Assembly: GCF_005222485.1 (NCBI RefSeq)
Contig: NZ_CP029078.1
Span: 7,627,501 to 7,691,500 of the forward strand
Direction: 5' to 3'
DNA: 64,000 bases
Source of the DNA: Streptomyces griseoviridis
GTDB lineage: Bacteria; Actinomycetota; Actinomycetes; Streptomycetales; Streptomycetaceae
Shown: piece after piece, positions 42,063 through 51,966 of the stretch
Numbering within the stretch: position 1 is the stretch's first letter
Layout: each line of letters starts with the position of its first letter
Made by a program: the position numbers and the translations under genes
The notes under the pieces: generated by a model
Databases searched by the model: none
What the model was told of the DNA's origin: nothing
The model's input: only the letters and a program-made list of their open reading frames with translations

Positions 42063-42389
42063 ATGCCACGCGGAGCGAGCCCCAAGCGGGAACGTCAGTA
42101 CGAGCACATCAAGGAGAGCGCCCGGGAACGGGGCGAGAGCGCCGGGCGGGCCGAGGAGATCGCCGCGCGCACGGTCAACAAGGAACGCGCCAGGGCCGGT
42201 GAGTCGCGGACCGCGAGCCGGACCTCGACCGCGGACATCTCGTCCGGGCGGCGCGGCGGCCTGCGCTCGCACCGGGGCGCGGGCGGACCTACCTACGACC
42301 AGCTCTACCAGGAGGCCAGGCAGCGTGGTGTCCGCGGCCGTTCGGACATGAACAAGAGCCAACTGGAGCGCGCGCTGCGCCAGAAGTGA
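42063..42389 (+). CDS. Small basic protein with SAP/Rho-N-like C-terminus (annotated elsewhere as 'plasmid stabilization protein')
   Basis: The 108-residue, highly charged protein starts MPRGASPKRERQYEHIKESARERGES. A long helical charged region is followed by a C-terminal helix-extended-helix segment (YDQLYQEARQRGVRGRSDMNKSQLERALRQK, from residue about 78) resembling SAP or Rho-N nucleic-acid-binding motifs. The ATG has a strong AAAGGAG site. Its function is unknown; the family's 'plasmid stabilization' label is not evidence of a plasmid. Confidence 0.82.
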   Translation: MPRGASPKRERQYEHIKESARERGESAGRAEEIAARTVNKERARAGESRTASRTSTADISSGRRGGLRSHRGAGGPTYDQLYQEARQRGVRGRSDMNKSQLERALRQK

Positions 42390-42435
42390 CCCGGCCGCGG
42401 CGGCCTCGCGGGCGGACCGTACGCTCGTCGCCACC

Positions 42436-43146
42436 ATGGAGAACGTGACGACCGTGACCGTACGGACCCCCGCCGGCTGGCCCACCACCGAGGACGAGGC
42501 CCGCGCCGTCCAGGACGAGCTGCGCGCCCGCGTGCGGGCGGGCGCGAGCGGCCCGCCGCCCGGCACCGGCGTGGTGACCGGCGTCGACGTCGCGTACGAC
42601 GACGAGCGGGACCTTGTCGCCGCGGCGGCCGTCGTCCTCGACGCGGCCACCCTGGACGTCGTCGCCGAGGCCACGGCCGTCGGAGGGGTGGCGTTCCCGT
42701 ACGTCCCCGGCCTGCTCGCCTTCCGCGAGATCCCCGCCGTACGGGCCGCCCTCGACGCCCTGCCGTGCCCGCCGGGGCTGGTGGTCTGCGACGGCTACGG
42801 ACTCGCCCACCCGCGCCGCTTCGGCCTCGCCAGCCACCTCGGCGTCCTCACCGGGCTCGCCACCATCGGCGTCGCCAAGAACCCGTTCGTCTTCACCTAC
42901 GACGATCCCGGCGCCCCGCGCGGCAGCGCGTCACCGCTCCTCGCGGGGACCGAGGAGGTCGGCCGCGCGCTGCGCACCCAGGACGGTGTCAAGCCGGTCT
43001 TCGTCTCCGTCGGCCACCGCACCGACCTCGACGACGCCTGCGCCCAGGTGCTGGCCCTGACCCCGCGCCACCGCCTCCCGGAGACCACCCGCAGGGCCGA
43101 CGGTCTCTGCCGCAGGGCCCTTCAGGACGCGATCACCCGCCACTGA
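42436..43146 (+). CDS. nfi: Endonuclease V (deoxyinosine 3' endonuclease)
   Basis: The 236-residue repair nuclease cuts one base 3' of deoxyinosine in DNA. The RNase H-like active-site residues are visible in VTGVDVAYDD and LVVCDGYGLAHPRRFGLASHLG, and the family motif PYVPGLLAFREIP binds the damaged base. The ATG at 42436 lacks an obvious ribosome site, so a nearby in-frame GTG (42445) or a leaderless mRNA is possible. Its 3' end overlaps the convergent 62-residue gene by 25 bases. Confidence 0.93.
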   Translation: MENVTTVTVRTPAGWPTTEDEARAVQDELRARVRAGASGPPPGTGVVTGVDVAYDDERDLVAAAAVVLDAATLDVVAEATAVGGVAFPYVPGLLAFREIPAVRAALDALPCPPGLVVCDGYGLAHPRRFGLASHLGVLTGLATIGVAKNPFVFTYDDPGAPRGSASPLLAGTEEVGRALRTQDGVKPVFVSVGHRTDLDDACAQVLALTPRHRLPETTRRADGLCRRALQDAITRH

Positions 43147-43310
43147 CCCACCTCGCGGTACCCGGAGTCGTACACCGCCTCCCGGTCGCCGTCCCGGAGG
43201 GCGTAGTGGTGGACGTTGCCGCCCCAGTAGCGCAGGACGCGGCCCAGCTCGCCCGCACGGTCCTCGGCCGACGCGTCGTCGTCCAGGGTGACTTCGAGAA
43301 GGAATTTCAT
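43122..43310 (-). CDS. Small conserved-looking hypothetical protein (62 aa)
   Basis: The protein reads MKFLLEVTLDDDASAEDRAG and continues with an ELGRVLRYWGGNVHHYALRDGD core. A GAAGG ribosome site lies just before the ATG at 43310. The compact alpha/beta pattern and normal amino-acid composition argue that it is real. Its last 25 bases overlap the convergent end of the endonuclease V gene. I do not recognise a function. Confidence 0.7.
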   Translation of the reverse strand: MKFLLEVTLDDDASAEDRAGELGRVLRYWGGNVHHYALRDGDREAVYDSGYREVGQWRVIAS

Positions 43311-43502
43311 GCCTTCAAGTGTTTCATTGAACTCCTTGTTGGCACTTCTCGGTCGGCGGGCTGGGGGACATGGCGCCGGGAGCCGGAAAAGTCTCCAACC
43401 GGGTTCATCCGCAAGGGGGCTCAGGGGCGCCGGAATCCGGCCCGCGCGAACTGAGTATCCGTACGGATGCGTACATCGCCCGTTGTCGGCAAGGTGTTCG
43501 AC

Positions 43503-43637
43503 ATGACGACGCACCGCGCCCCCGAGTCCCTCGCCGCCCCGACCCGCCCCGTGACGGCCGCGCTGCTCCTGTCCGTGCTGGCGGGCGCCGGCTGGATCGC
43601 CGGAATGATCTACACGATGGCCGACTGGACCCTCTGA
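43503..43637 (+). CDS. 44-residue single-pass membrane peptide
   Basis: The frame MTTHRAPESLAAPTRPVTAA is followed by one hydrophobic helix (LLLSVLAGAGWIAGMIYTM) and ADWTL-stop. An AAGG site lies about 9 bases upstream of the ATG. The stop is one base away from the convergent reductase stop. Small membrane proteins of this kind occur widely in Streptomyces; the function is unknown. It is easily missed because of its length. Confidence 0.7.
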   Translation: MTTHRAPESLAAPTRPVTAALLLSVLAGAGWIAGMIYTMADWTL

Positions 43638-43638
43638 C

Positions 43639-44817
43639 TCAGCGGACCGCCGCCACCCGGAACGTGATGCCCGCCGCGCACAGCCGTTCGGTCAGCGCGT
43701 CGCCCATCGCGACCGCCGTGGTGACCTGGCCCGCCGTCTCAGGGAGGTCGTCGAAGGCCAGGGACAGGGCGCCCTCGGCGAACATCTTGGCCGTCTCGCC
43801 GTAGCCCGGGTCGCCGCCGGAGACCTCCGTGTACACCCGCCTGCCGCCGCCCTCGCCCACGAAGCGGACCGAGAACCAGCTGCGGGCGCGCTTCTCGGCG
43901 CTCGGTCCCGCGCCGGGCCTGAGCCGGTCGCTCAGCCAGCGCCTGGCGGGCGGCAGTTGGGCCGCCGCGACGACCCCGCCGAGCGCCGCGACCCCGCCCG
44001 CCGCGACCGGCAGGTGCCGTACGGCCGCGTAGTGGCGGTAGCGGAAGTCGGGCCCGTACCGCTCCAGGGTCCGCGCCGACCTGCGCACGATCTGCGGGTC
44101 GATGGTCGGCAGCGGCAGCGCCCAGGCGCCGACCTCGGGGGCGAACCGGGGTGCGCCCGCGGGCGCCGTCGCCCGGCGGCCCACCAGCCGCGGTTCGTGC
44201 CGACGGCGGTCCCGCTCGGCGGCCCGCATCGCCCCTACGCGCGCGAACTGGGAGAGCGCGGACGCGAGGGTGCCGCCCGAGAAGGACGCGTCCGCCGAGA
44301 CGAACCCGTCGACCGTCAGCGGCACCCCCTCCGGCAGCTGCCGCACCGTGAAGTACGCGCCCAGGTCGTGCGGCACCGAGTCGAAGCCGGCGGCGTGCAC
44401 CAGCCGGGCGCCGGTCTCCCGCGCGCGTGCGTCGTGCCGGACGTACGCCAGGTCCACGAACTCGGGCTCGCCGCAGAGGTCGAGGTAGTCGGTGCCGAGG
44501 TCGGCGCAGGCGGCGACCAGCTCCTCGCCGTGGCGCACATAGGGGCCCACCGTGGTGGCCACCACGCGCGCGTGCCCGGCGAGTTCCCGCATCGACGCGG
44601 TGCTCGCCCCGTCGGCCCGCAGCACCCCGGGACGCGTCCCGCCCGGCAGCCGCTCGCGCAGCGCGTGCAGTCGCAGCTCGTCGCGCCCGGCGAGGGCCCA
44701 CCGCAGCCCGTCGGGCGCGTGCGCGGCCAGGTACTCCGCGGTGAGCGTGCCGACGAAGCCGGTGGCCCCGAAGAGTACGAGGTCGTACGGACGATCGATT
44801 GTGTTCAGCCTGCTCAT
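43639..44817 (-). CDS. Saccharopine-dehydrogenase-like NAD(P)-binding protein (trans-acting enoyl reductase family)
   Basis: The 392-residue protein has an N-terminal Rossmann fold (YDLVLFGATGFVGTLTAEYL, AGRDELRLHALRERL) and the family core VATTVGPYVRHGEELVAACADLGTDYLDLCGEPEF. A possible membrane-proximal helix (VAAGGVAALGGVVAAAQLPPARRW, about 275-298) follows. Mycobacterial relatives act as trans enoyl reductases in lipid assembly. The substrate here is unknown; saccharopine metabolism is unlikely. Start ATG at 44817. Confidence 0.87.
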   Translation of the reverse strand: MSRLNTIDRPYDLVLFGATGFVGTLTAEYLAAHAPDGLRWALAGRDELRLHALRERLPGGTRPGVLRADGASTASMRELAGHARVVATTVGPYVRHGEELVAACADLGTDYLDLCGEPEFVDLAYVRHDARARETGARLVHAAGFDSVPHDLGAYFTVRQLPEGVPLTVDGFVSADASFSGGTLASALSQFARVGAMRAAERDRRRHEPRLVGRRATAPAGAPRFAPEVGAWALPLPTIDPQIVRRSARTLERYGPDFRYRHYAAVRHLPVAAGGVAALGGVVAAAQLPPARRWLSDRLRPGAGPSAEKRARSWFSVRFVGEGGGRRVYTEVSGGDPGYGETAKMFAEGALSLAFDDLPETAGQVTTAVAMGDALTERLCAAGITFRVAAVR

Positions 44818-44994
44818 GACACCCCTCGGTCCGCGGCACGCGCCGTTGTCGGTGGCCGAGGCTAGCGTGAGGAGGGTGGGGTTCGGCGTCGGGCCCGGGG
44901 GTCGGTCACGGACGTGTCGAGCCGCCCGGGTGGGATCGGGTCGAGACCGAGCGGGATCGGGTCGAGGCTGGGTGAGATCGAGCGAGAATGGACT

Positions 44995-45044
44995 AAGCGC
45001 TTGCTCGTTCGGCTCTTGTGTTCACGGGAGCGGATTCTTAGCAT
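44995..45044 (+). promoter_or_regulatory. Candidate promoter and operator of the β-oxidation operon
   Basis: TTGTGT (45016-45021) and TAGCAT (45039-45044) are spaced by 17 bases, a plausible sigma-70-type promoter 41 bases before the first start. The AAGCGCTT palindrome at 44995-45002, just upstream, is flanked by CT and GCTCG and resembles sites seen before actinobacterial fatty-acid genes. The regulator is not established. Confidence 0.5.
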
Positions 45045-45085
45045 CACTGGTGTTACATCAGTTGTGTCACAGGGCAGGGGGCAGC

Positions 45086-46222
45086 ATGACGACGGCAACG
45101 ACGCCGGGGCAGGGCCCGCTCACCGGCGTGCGCGTGATCGAGCTGGCCGGCATCGGGCCCGGCCCGTTCGCCGCCATGCTCCTGGCCGACCTGGGCGCCG
45201 ACGTCGTCCGGGTGGACAGACCGGGCGGACCCGGCCTCGGGATCGACCCCGGCCACGACGTGACGAACCGCAACAAACGCTCCGTCGTCGTCGACCTCAA
45301 GGCACCGGACGGACCCGCCCGGGTGCTCGCTCTCGCCGCCCGCGCCGACATCCTCGTCGAGGGCTACCGGCCCGGGGTCGCCGAGCGGCTCGGCGTCGGC
45401 CCCGAGGCGTGCCACGCCCGCAACCCGCGGCTGGTCTACGGCCGGATGACCGGCTGGGGCCAGGACGGCCCGCTCGCCCCGCGCGCGGGCCACGACATCG
45501 CCTACATCGCCGTCACCGGCGCCCTCGGACTGATCGGCCGCCCCGGCGAACCACCGCCCGCCCCCGCCAACCTCCTCGGCGACTACGCGGGCGGCTCCCT
45601 CTACCTCGTCGTCGGTGTTCTGGCCGCGCTCCACCACGCGCGCGTGAGCGGCACCGGGCAGGTCGTGGACGCCGCCGTCGTGGACGGCACCGCGCACCTC
45701 GCGTCGATGATCCACGGCATGGCCGCGGCCGGCGCCTGGCAGGACAGGCGCGGCGCCAACCTCCTGGACGGCGGCTGCCCCTACTACGGCACCTACGAGA
45801 CCGCCGACGGCGCGCACATGGCGGTCGGCGCCCTGGAACCCCGCTTCTACGACGAGTTCGTCACCCTCCTCGGCCTCCCCGAGCACGCCGGCGCCCGCAC
45901 CGACCCGACCCGCTGGGACGCCCTGCGGGAGGCGGTCGCCGCCCGCTTCCGCACCCGCACCCGGGACGAGTGGACGGCCCTCTTCGACGGCACCGACGCG
46001 TGCGTGGCGCCCGTCCTGTCGCTGCGCGAGGCCCCGCACCACCCCCACCTCGCAGCCCGCGGCACCTTCACCGACCACGGCGGACTCCTCCAGCCCGCCC
46101 CCGCGCCCCGCTTCTCCGCCACCCCGACCGCCGTCCGCACCGGCCCCGCCCTGCCCGGCGCGGGCACCGCGGACGTCGCGCGCGACTGGGACGTACCCGA
46201 GCTGACGGAGGGCCAGGAATGA
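45086..46222 (+). CDS. CaiB/BaiF-type CoA-transferase or alpha-methylacyl-CoA racemase
   Basis: The 378-residue class III CoA-transferase-family protein starts MTTATTPGQGPLTGVRVIELAGIGPGPFAAMLLADLGADVVRVDRPGG. It has SVVVDLKAPDG, RLVYGRMTGWGQDGP, the GHDIAYIAVTGAL block and the catalytic-Asp region NLLGDYAGGSLYLV. Being first in an acyl-CoA degradation operon and lacking a paired substrate CoA gene, it is more likely an alpha-methylacyl-CoA racemase than a transferase (inference). It overlaps the next gene as ATGA. Confidence 0.9.
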   Translation: MTTATTPGQGPLTGVRVIELAGIGPGPFAAMLLADLGADVVRVDRPGGPGLGIDPGHDVTNRNKRSVVVDLKAPDGPARVLALAARADILVEGYRPGVAERLGVGPEACHARNPRLVYGRMTGWGQDGPLAPRAGHDIAYIAVTGALGLIGRPGEPPPAPANLLGDYAGGSLYLVVGVLAALHHARVSGTGQVVDAAVVDGTAHLASMIHGMAAAGAWQDRRGANLLDGGCPYYGTYETADGAHMAVGALEPRFYDEFVTLLGLPEHAGARTDPTRWDALREAVAARFRTRTRDEWTALFDGTDACVAPVLSLREAPHHPHLAARGTFTDHGGLLQPAPAPRFSATPTAVRTGPALPGAGTADVARDWDVPELTEGQE

Positions 46223-47361
46223 AACGGCGCGTCTTCACCCACGAGCACGAGGCGTTCCGGGCCACCGTGCGCAGCTTCCTCGCCAAGGAGGTGCTGCCTC
46301 ACTACGAACAGTGGGAGAAGGACGGCATCACCTCACGCGAGGCCTGGCGCGCGGCCGGCCGGCAGGGCCTGCTCGGACTCGCCGTCCCCGAGGAGTACGG
46401 CGGCGGCGGCGTCCCCGACTTCCGCTACAGCGCCGTCCTCGCCGAGGAGTTCACGCGCGCGGGGGCGCCAGGGCTCGCCCTGGGGCTGCACAACGACATC
46501 ATCGGCCCGTACCTGACCGGCCTGGCCACCGAGGAGCAGAAGCGGCGGTGGCTGCCCGGCTTCTGCGACGGCACGCTCATCACCGCCATCGCCATGACCG
46601 AACCGGGCGCCGGATCGGACCTCCAGGGCATCCGCACCCGCGCCGAGGACCGCGGCGACCACTGGCTGCTCAACGGCGCCAAGACGTTCATCTCCAACGG
46701 CATCCTCGCCGACCTGGTGATCGTGGTCGCGCGGACGACACCGGAGGGCGGCGCGCACGGGCTGTCGCTGCTCGTCGTCGAACGCGGCGCGGACGGCTTC
46801 GAACGGGGCCGCAACCTCGACAAGATCGGCCAGAAGGCGCAGGACACGGCCGAACTGTTCTTCACCGACGTACGCGTGCCCAAGGAGAACCTCCTCGGCG
46901 AACGCGACGGCGCCTTCCTGCACCTGATGACCAACCTCGCCCAGGAGCGCATGGGCATCGCCGTCGCCGGGATCGCCGCCGCCGAACACCTCCTGGAGAT
47001 CACCACCGGGTACGTCAAGGAGCGCGAGGCGTTCGGCAGGCCGCTCGCGAAACACCAGCACATACGGTTCGAGATCGCCGAGATGGCCACCGAGTGCGCC
47101 GTCACGCGCGCGTTCCTCGACCGCTGCATCGAGGACCACGCGGACGGCACCCTCGACGCCGTCCACGCCTCCATGGCCAAGTGGTGGGCGACCGAGCTGC
47201 AGAAGCGGGTCGCCGACCGGTGCCTGCAACTGCACGGCGGCTACGGCTACATGGCCGAGTACCCCGTCGCCCGCGCCTTCACCGACGGCCGCATCCAGAC
47301 CATCTACGGCGGGACCACCGAGATCATGAAGGAGATCATCGGCCGTTCCCTGCTCGGCTGA
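46219..47361 (+). CDS. Acyl-CoA dehydrogenase
   Basis: The 380-residue flavoenzyme introduces the 2,3-double bond into acyl-CoA. Family signatures are [18 protein letters not shown] and [40 protein letters not shown], the latter holding the catalytic-glutamate/FAD region. [18 protein letters not shown] is also typical. It begins 4 bases inside the previous gene (ATGA) and is followed after 22 bases by the thiolase gene. Electrons would pass to ETF. Chain-length preference is unknown. Confidence 0.95.
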   Translation: MKRRVFTHEHEAFRATVRSFLAKEVLPHYEQWEKDGITSREAWRAAGRQGLLGLAVPEEYGGGGVPDFRYSAVLAEEFTRAGAPGLALGLHNDIIGPYLTGLATEEQKRRWLPGFCDGTLITAIAMTEPGAGSDLQGIRTRAEDRGDHWLLNGAKTFISNGILADLVIVVARTTPEGGAHGLSLLVVERGADGFERGRNLDKIGQKAQDTAELFFTDVRVPKENLLGERDGAFLHLMTNLAQERMGIAVAGIAAAEHLLEITTGYVKEREAFGRPLAKHQHIRFEIAEMATECAVTRAFLDRCIEDHADGTLDAVHASMAKWWATELQKRVADRCLQLHGGYGYMAEYPVARAFTDGRIQTIYGGTTEIMKEIIGRSLLG

Positions 47362-47383
47362 CCCTCGTCCGAAAGGCTTACCA

Positions 47384-48598
<1,215 letters not shown>

Positions 48599-48632
48599 CC
48601 CCCTCCCGACGGACCACACGGAGCGCCTCACC

Positions 48633-50810
48633 ATGAGCACTGAGCCCACCACCATCCGCTGGGAGCGGGACGACACCGGCGTCGTCACCCTCGTCCTCGA
48701 CGACCCCGACCAGTCCGCCAACACCATGAACGCGGCCTTCCGGGCCTCCCTCGCGGCCGTCACCGACCGCCTGGAGGCCGAGCGGGACTCGCTCAGGGGC
48801 GTCGTCCTCACCTCGGCCAAGAAGACCTTCTTCGCCGGCGGCGACCTGCGCGACCTCATCCGCGTCACCCCCGAGACCGCCCAGGAGCTGTACGACGGCG
48901 GACTCGCCATCAAGCGCGACCTGCGCCGCATCGAGACCCTCGGCGTGCCGGTCGTCGCCGCCATCAACGGCGCGGCCCTCGGCGGCGGTTACGAGATCGC
49001 CCTCGCCTGCCACCACCGGGTCGCCCTGGACACCCCCGGCACCAAGATCGGCTGCCCCGAGGTCACCCTCGGCCTGCTGCCGGGAGGCGGCGGTGTCGTC
49101 CGCACGGTACGGCTGCTCGGCATCGCCGACGCGCTCCTGAAGGTCCTCCTCCAGGGCACCCAGTACAACGCGCCGCGCGCCCTCGACAACGGCCTGATCC
49201 ACGAGGTGGCCGCCACCCCCGACGAACTCCTCGCCAAGGCGCGGGCGTTCATCGACGCCCACCCCGAGTCGCGCCAGCCCTGGGACACGCCCGGCTACCG
49301 CATCCCGGGCGGCACCCCCGCCCACCCGAAGTTCGCCGCCAACCTGCCCGCCTTCCCGGCGAACCTGCGCAAGCAGACCGCGGGCGCCCCCTACCCGGCG
49401 CCGCGCGGCATCCTGGCCGCCGCCGTCGAGGGCGCCCAGGTCGACTTCGAGACCGCGCAGCTCATCGAGGCCCGCTACTTCGTCGAACTGGCCGCGGGCC
49501 AGACCTCGAAGAACATGATCCAGGCGTTCTTCTTCGACCTCCAGGCCGTCAACTCCGGCGCCAACCGCCCCCAGGGCATCCCCTCACGCCCGGTCCGCAG
49601 GGCCGCCGTGCTCGGCGCCGGGATGATGGGCGCGGGCATCGCCTACGCGTGCGCCCGCGCGGGCATCGACGTCGTCCTCAAGGACGTCACGGCCGAGGCC
49701 GCGCAGCGGGGCAAGGGCTACTCCGAGAAGCTGTGCGCCAAGGCCGTCTCCCGGGGCCGCACCACCCGGGAGAAGGCGGACGCGCTGCTCGCCCGGATCA
49801 CGCCCACCGCCGACCCGGCCGACCTCGCGGGCTGCGACGCGGTCATCGAGGCCGTCTTCGAGGACACCGCGCTCAAGCACAAGGTGTTCCAGGAGATCCA
49901 GCACCTCGTCGCCCCCGACGCGCTGCTGTGCTCCAACACCTCCACCCTCCCCATCACTGCCCTCGCCGAAGGCGTCGAACGCCAGGACGACTTCATCGGC
50001 CTGCACTTCTTCTCGCCCGTCGACAAGATGCCGCTCGTCGAGATCATCAAGGGCGAGCGCACCGGCGACGAGGCGCTCGCCCGCGCCTTCGACCTGGTGC
50101 GGCAGATCAGGAAGACGCCGATCGTCGTCAACGACTCGCGCGGCTTCTTCACCTCCCGGGTGATCGGCCACTTCATCGACGAGGGCGTCGCCATGGTCGG
50201 CGAGGGCATCGAGCCCGCGTCGGTCGAACAGGCCGCGGCCCAGGCCGGCTACCCGGCCAAGGTGCTCTCCCTGATGGACGAGCTGACCCTCACCCTCCCG
50301 CGCAAGATCCGGGCCGAGTCCCGGCGGGCCGTCGAGGAGGCCGGCGGCACCTGGGCCGTCCACCCCGCCGAGGCCGTCGTCGACCGCATGGTCGACGAGT
50401 TCGGCCGCCCCGGCCGCAGCGGGGGAGCGGGCTTCTACACGTACGACGACGACGGCAGGCGGACCGGGCTCTGGCCCGGCCTGCGCGAGCACTTCACCCG
50501 GCCCGGGTACCGCATCCCCTTCCGCGACATGCAGGAGCGCATGCTGTTCGCGGAGGCCCTCGACACCGTCAGGCTCATCGAGGAGGGCGTCCTCACCTCC
50601 GTCGCCGACGCCAACATCGGCTCGATCTTCGGCATCGGCTTCCCCGGCTGGACCGGCGGCGTCCTCCAGTACATCAACGGCTACCAGGGCGGCCTGCCCG
50701 GCTTCGTGGCCCGCGCCCGCGAACTCGCCGACCGCTACGGCGAGCGCTTCACCCCGCCGCCGCTGCTGGTGGCGAAGGCGGAGAACGGCGAGACCTTCAC
50801 GGACGCCTGA
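48633..50810 (+). CDS. fadB: Fatty-acid oxidation multifunctional protein (enoyl-CoA hydratase / 3-hydroxyacyl-CoA dehydrogenase)
   Basis: The 725-residue protein has an N-terminal crotonase domain (about 1-210): KKTFFAGGDLRDLI with the oxyanion loop, and AINGAALGGGYEIALACH with CPEVTLGLLPGGGGVVR carrying the catalytic glutamates. The NAD-binding 3-hydroxyacyl-CoA dehydrogenase domain starts near 328 (AAVLGAGMMGAGIAYACARAG) and includes IGLHFFSPVDKMPLVEII and two C-terminal helical domains. It performs hydration and oxidation in β-oxidation. It lies 34 bases after fadA. Confidence 0.95.
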   Translation: MSTEPTTIRWERDDTGVVTLVLDDPDQSANTMNAAFRASLAAVTDRLEAERDSLRGVVLTSAKKTFFAGGDLRDLIRVTPETAQELYDGGLAIKRDLRRIETLGVPVVAAINGAALGGGYEIALACHHRVALDTPGTKIGCPEVTLGLLPGGGGVVRTVRLLGIADALLKVLLQGTQYNAPRALDNGLIHEVAATPDELLAKARAFIDAHPESRQPWDTPGYRIPGGTPAHPKFAANLPAFPANLRKQTAGAPYPAPRGILAAAVEGAQVDFETAQLIEARYFVELAAGQTSKNMIQAFFFDLQAVNSGANRPQGIPSRPVRRAAVLGAGMMGAGIAYACARAGIDVVLKDVTAEAAQRGKGYSEKLCAKAVSRGRTTREKADALLARITPTADPADLAGCDAVIEAVFEDTALKHKVFQEIQHLVAPDALLCSNTSTLPITALAEGVERQDDFIGLHFFSPVDKMPLVEIIKGERTGDEALARAFDLVRQIRKTPIVVNDSRGFFTSRVIGHFIDEGVAMVGEGIEPASVEQAAAQAGYPAKVLSLMDELTLTLPRKIRAESRRAVEEAGGTWAVHPAEAVVDRMVDEFGRPGRSGGAGFYTYDDDGRRTGLWPGLREHFTRPGYRIPFRDMQERMLFAEALDTVRLIEEGVLTSVADANIGSIFGIGFPGWTGGVLQYINGYQGGLPGFVARARELADRYGERFTPPPLLVAKAENGETFTDA

Positions 50811-50900
50811 CCGGGCCGCCCCGCCCCCGACGAACCCCTGACGGCGCGCCCCTGACGGCGCGCCCCGCCCGCGACCGGTCACCGGGCCCCGACGACGGAC

Positions 50901-50990
50901 GGGCCCGGTGCCGGAAAGGTGGTGCCGGACGGGCCGGGTGCCGGAAGGGTGGTGTGCCGGGCGGGCCCGGCGCCGGAAGGGCGGTGCCAG
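50901..50990 (+). repeat. Imperfect 30-32-base tandem repeats
   Basis: Three units beginning GGGCCCGGTGCCGGAA or a variant start at 50901, 50931 and 50963. The sequence between the convergent fadB and MerR genes also holds two tandem copies of CCCCTGACGGCGCG near 50835-50862. No gene is visible in the 206-base gap. Confidence 0.7.
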
Positions 50991-51016
50991 GCCGCCGTCC
51001 CGCGCGTTCGCGTCCG

Positions 51017-51748
51017 TCACCCGGACTCGGGTGTCCCCGGCGACGGCCGCGTCCCGCCGTCCCTCGGCCACTCCCGCAGCTCCTCCCGCAGGGACCGCTG
51101 GAACGTCGTCAGCAGGGCCTGCACCACCAGCGGCTGCATCTGCGCCGTCAGCGACCGCACGTCCTGCGGCTCCCGGTCCGACACCGCGTCCCACAGCAGC
51201 CGCGTGAGTTCGCGCGCGGCCGCCCTGGAGTGGTCGCGGAGCACCTCGCGGGCGGCGAGGACCGTCTCCTCGGCCAGCGGGACGTCGAGCAGCCTGACCC
51301 CGAGCGGCAGCAGCCCGGTGTCGAGCCGGAACGCCTCACCCTCCCGCGTGACGACGTCCATCGCCGCGAGCCGCTCCACGGCCCCGTCGTCCAGCGGCCG
51401 TCCGGCCCGCCGCTCCAGCTCCGCCCGGTCCACGGTCTCGGTGGCCTCCGGTGTCCAGGACGCCACCACCGCCCGGTGGATCGCGAGGTCGTGCGCGCTC
51501 AGGTCGGCGGGCAGCCGCTCCAGATAGCGTTCGATCGCCGCGAGGGTCATGCCCTGGTGCTGGAGCTCCTCGATCAGCGCGAGCCGGGACAGGTGCGCGG
51601 GCCCGTAGCGCCCCACCCGGCGCGGGCCGATCACCGGCGGCGGGAGCAGCCCCCTGGTGCTGTAGAAGCGGACCGTGCGGACCGTGACGCCGGCCCGCGC
51701 GGCCAGTTCGTCGACCGTCAGGGTCGGCTCCTGGGCGTCGCTCGTCAT
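51017..51748 (-). CDS. MerR-family transcriptional regulator
   Basis: The 243-residue regulator has the N-terminal MerR winged helix (LTVDELAARAGVTVRTVRFYSTRGLLPPPVIGPRRVGRYGPAHLSRLALIEELQHQGMTLAAIERYLE, about 11-78). A C-terminal helical domain of unknown ligand follows. Conserved metal-binding cysteines are absent. The ATG at 51748 is used because the domain begins there; the longer frame upstream has no similarity. A CACCA-A-TGGTG palindrome at 51769-51779 just upstream may be its own site. Being next to fadAB it is a candidate controller of that operon. Confidence 0.88.
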   Translation of the reverse strand: MTSDAQEPTLTVDELAARAGVTVRTVRFYSTRGLLPPPVIGPRRVGRYGPAHLSRLALIEELQHQGMTLAAIERYLERLPADLSAHDLAIHRAVVASWTPEATETVDRAELERRAGRPLDDGAVERLAAMDVVTREGEAFRLDTGLLPLGVRLLDVPLAEETVLAAREVLRDHSRAAARELTRLLWDAVSDREPQDVRSLTAQMQPLVVQALLTTFQRSLREELREWPRDGGTRPSPGTPESG

Positions 51749-51966
51749 GTGCAGCAGTATCGCTGTCTCACCAATGGTGTGAAACCCAGGGTGGACTTGT
51801 GCTGATCGTGTGAGATGTTCCGCTCTGTGAGGTGGGACACCGCGTGAGCGGTCGCGGTCAGGGGAAGGTGGCGCCTTGGTCTGTGCCGTCACCGAGCGTG
51901 CGGGCCGCGAACGTCCGGCAGACCCGAGCGCGCAGCCGCTCGGGCGCACCAGAGAGTGGAACACGC

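Noticed and set aside
42063..42389. Plasmid origin or partition locus near the 'plasmid stabilization' protein
   Set aside because: The protein label is historical; there is no ParA/ParB or replication gene, and the surroundings are chromosomal housekeeping and developmental genes.
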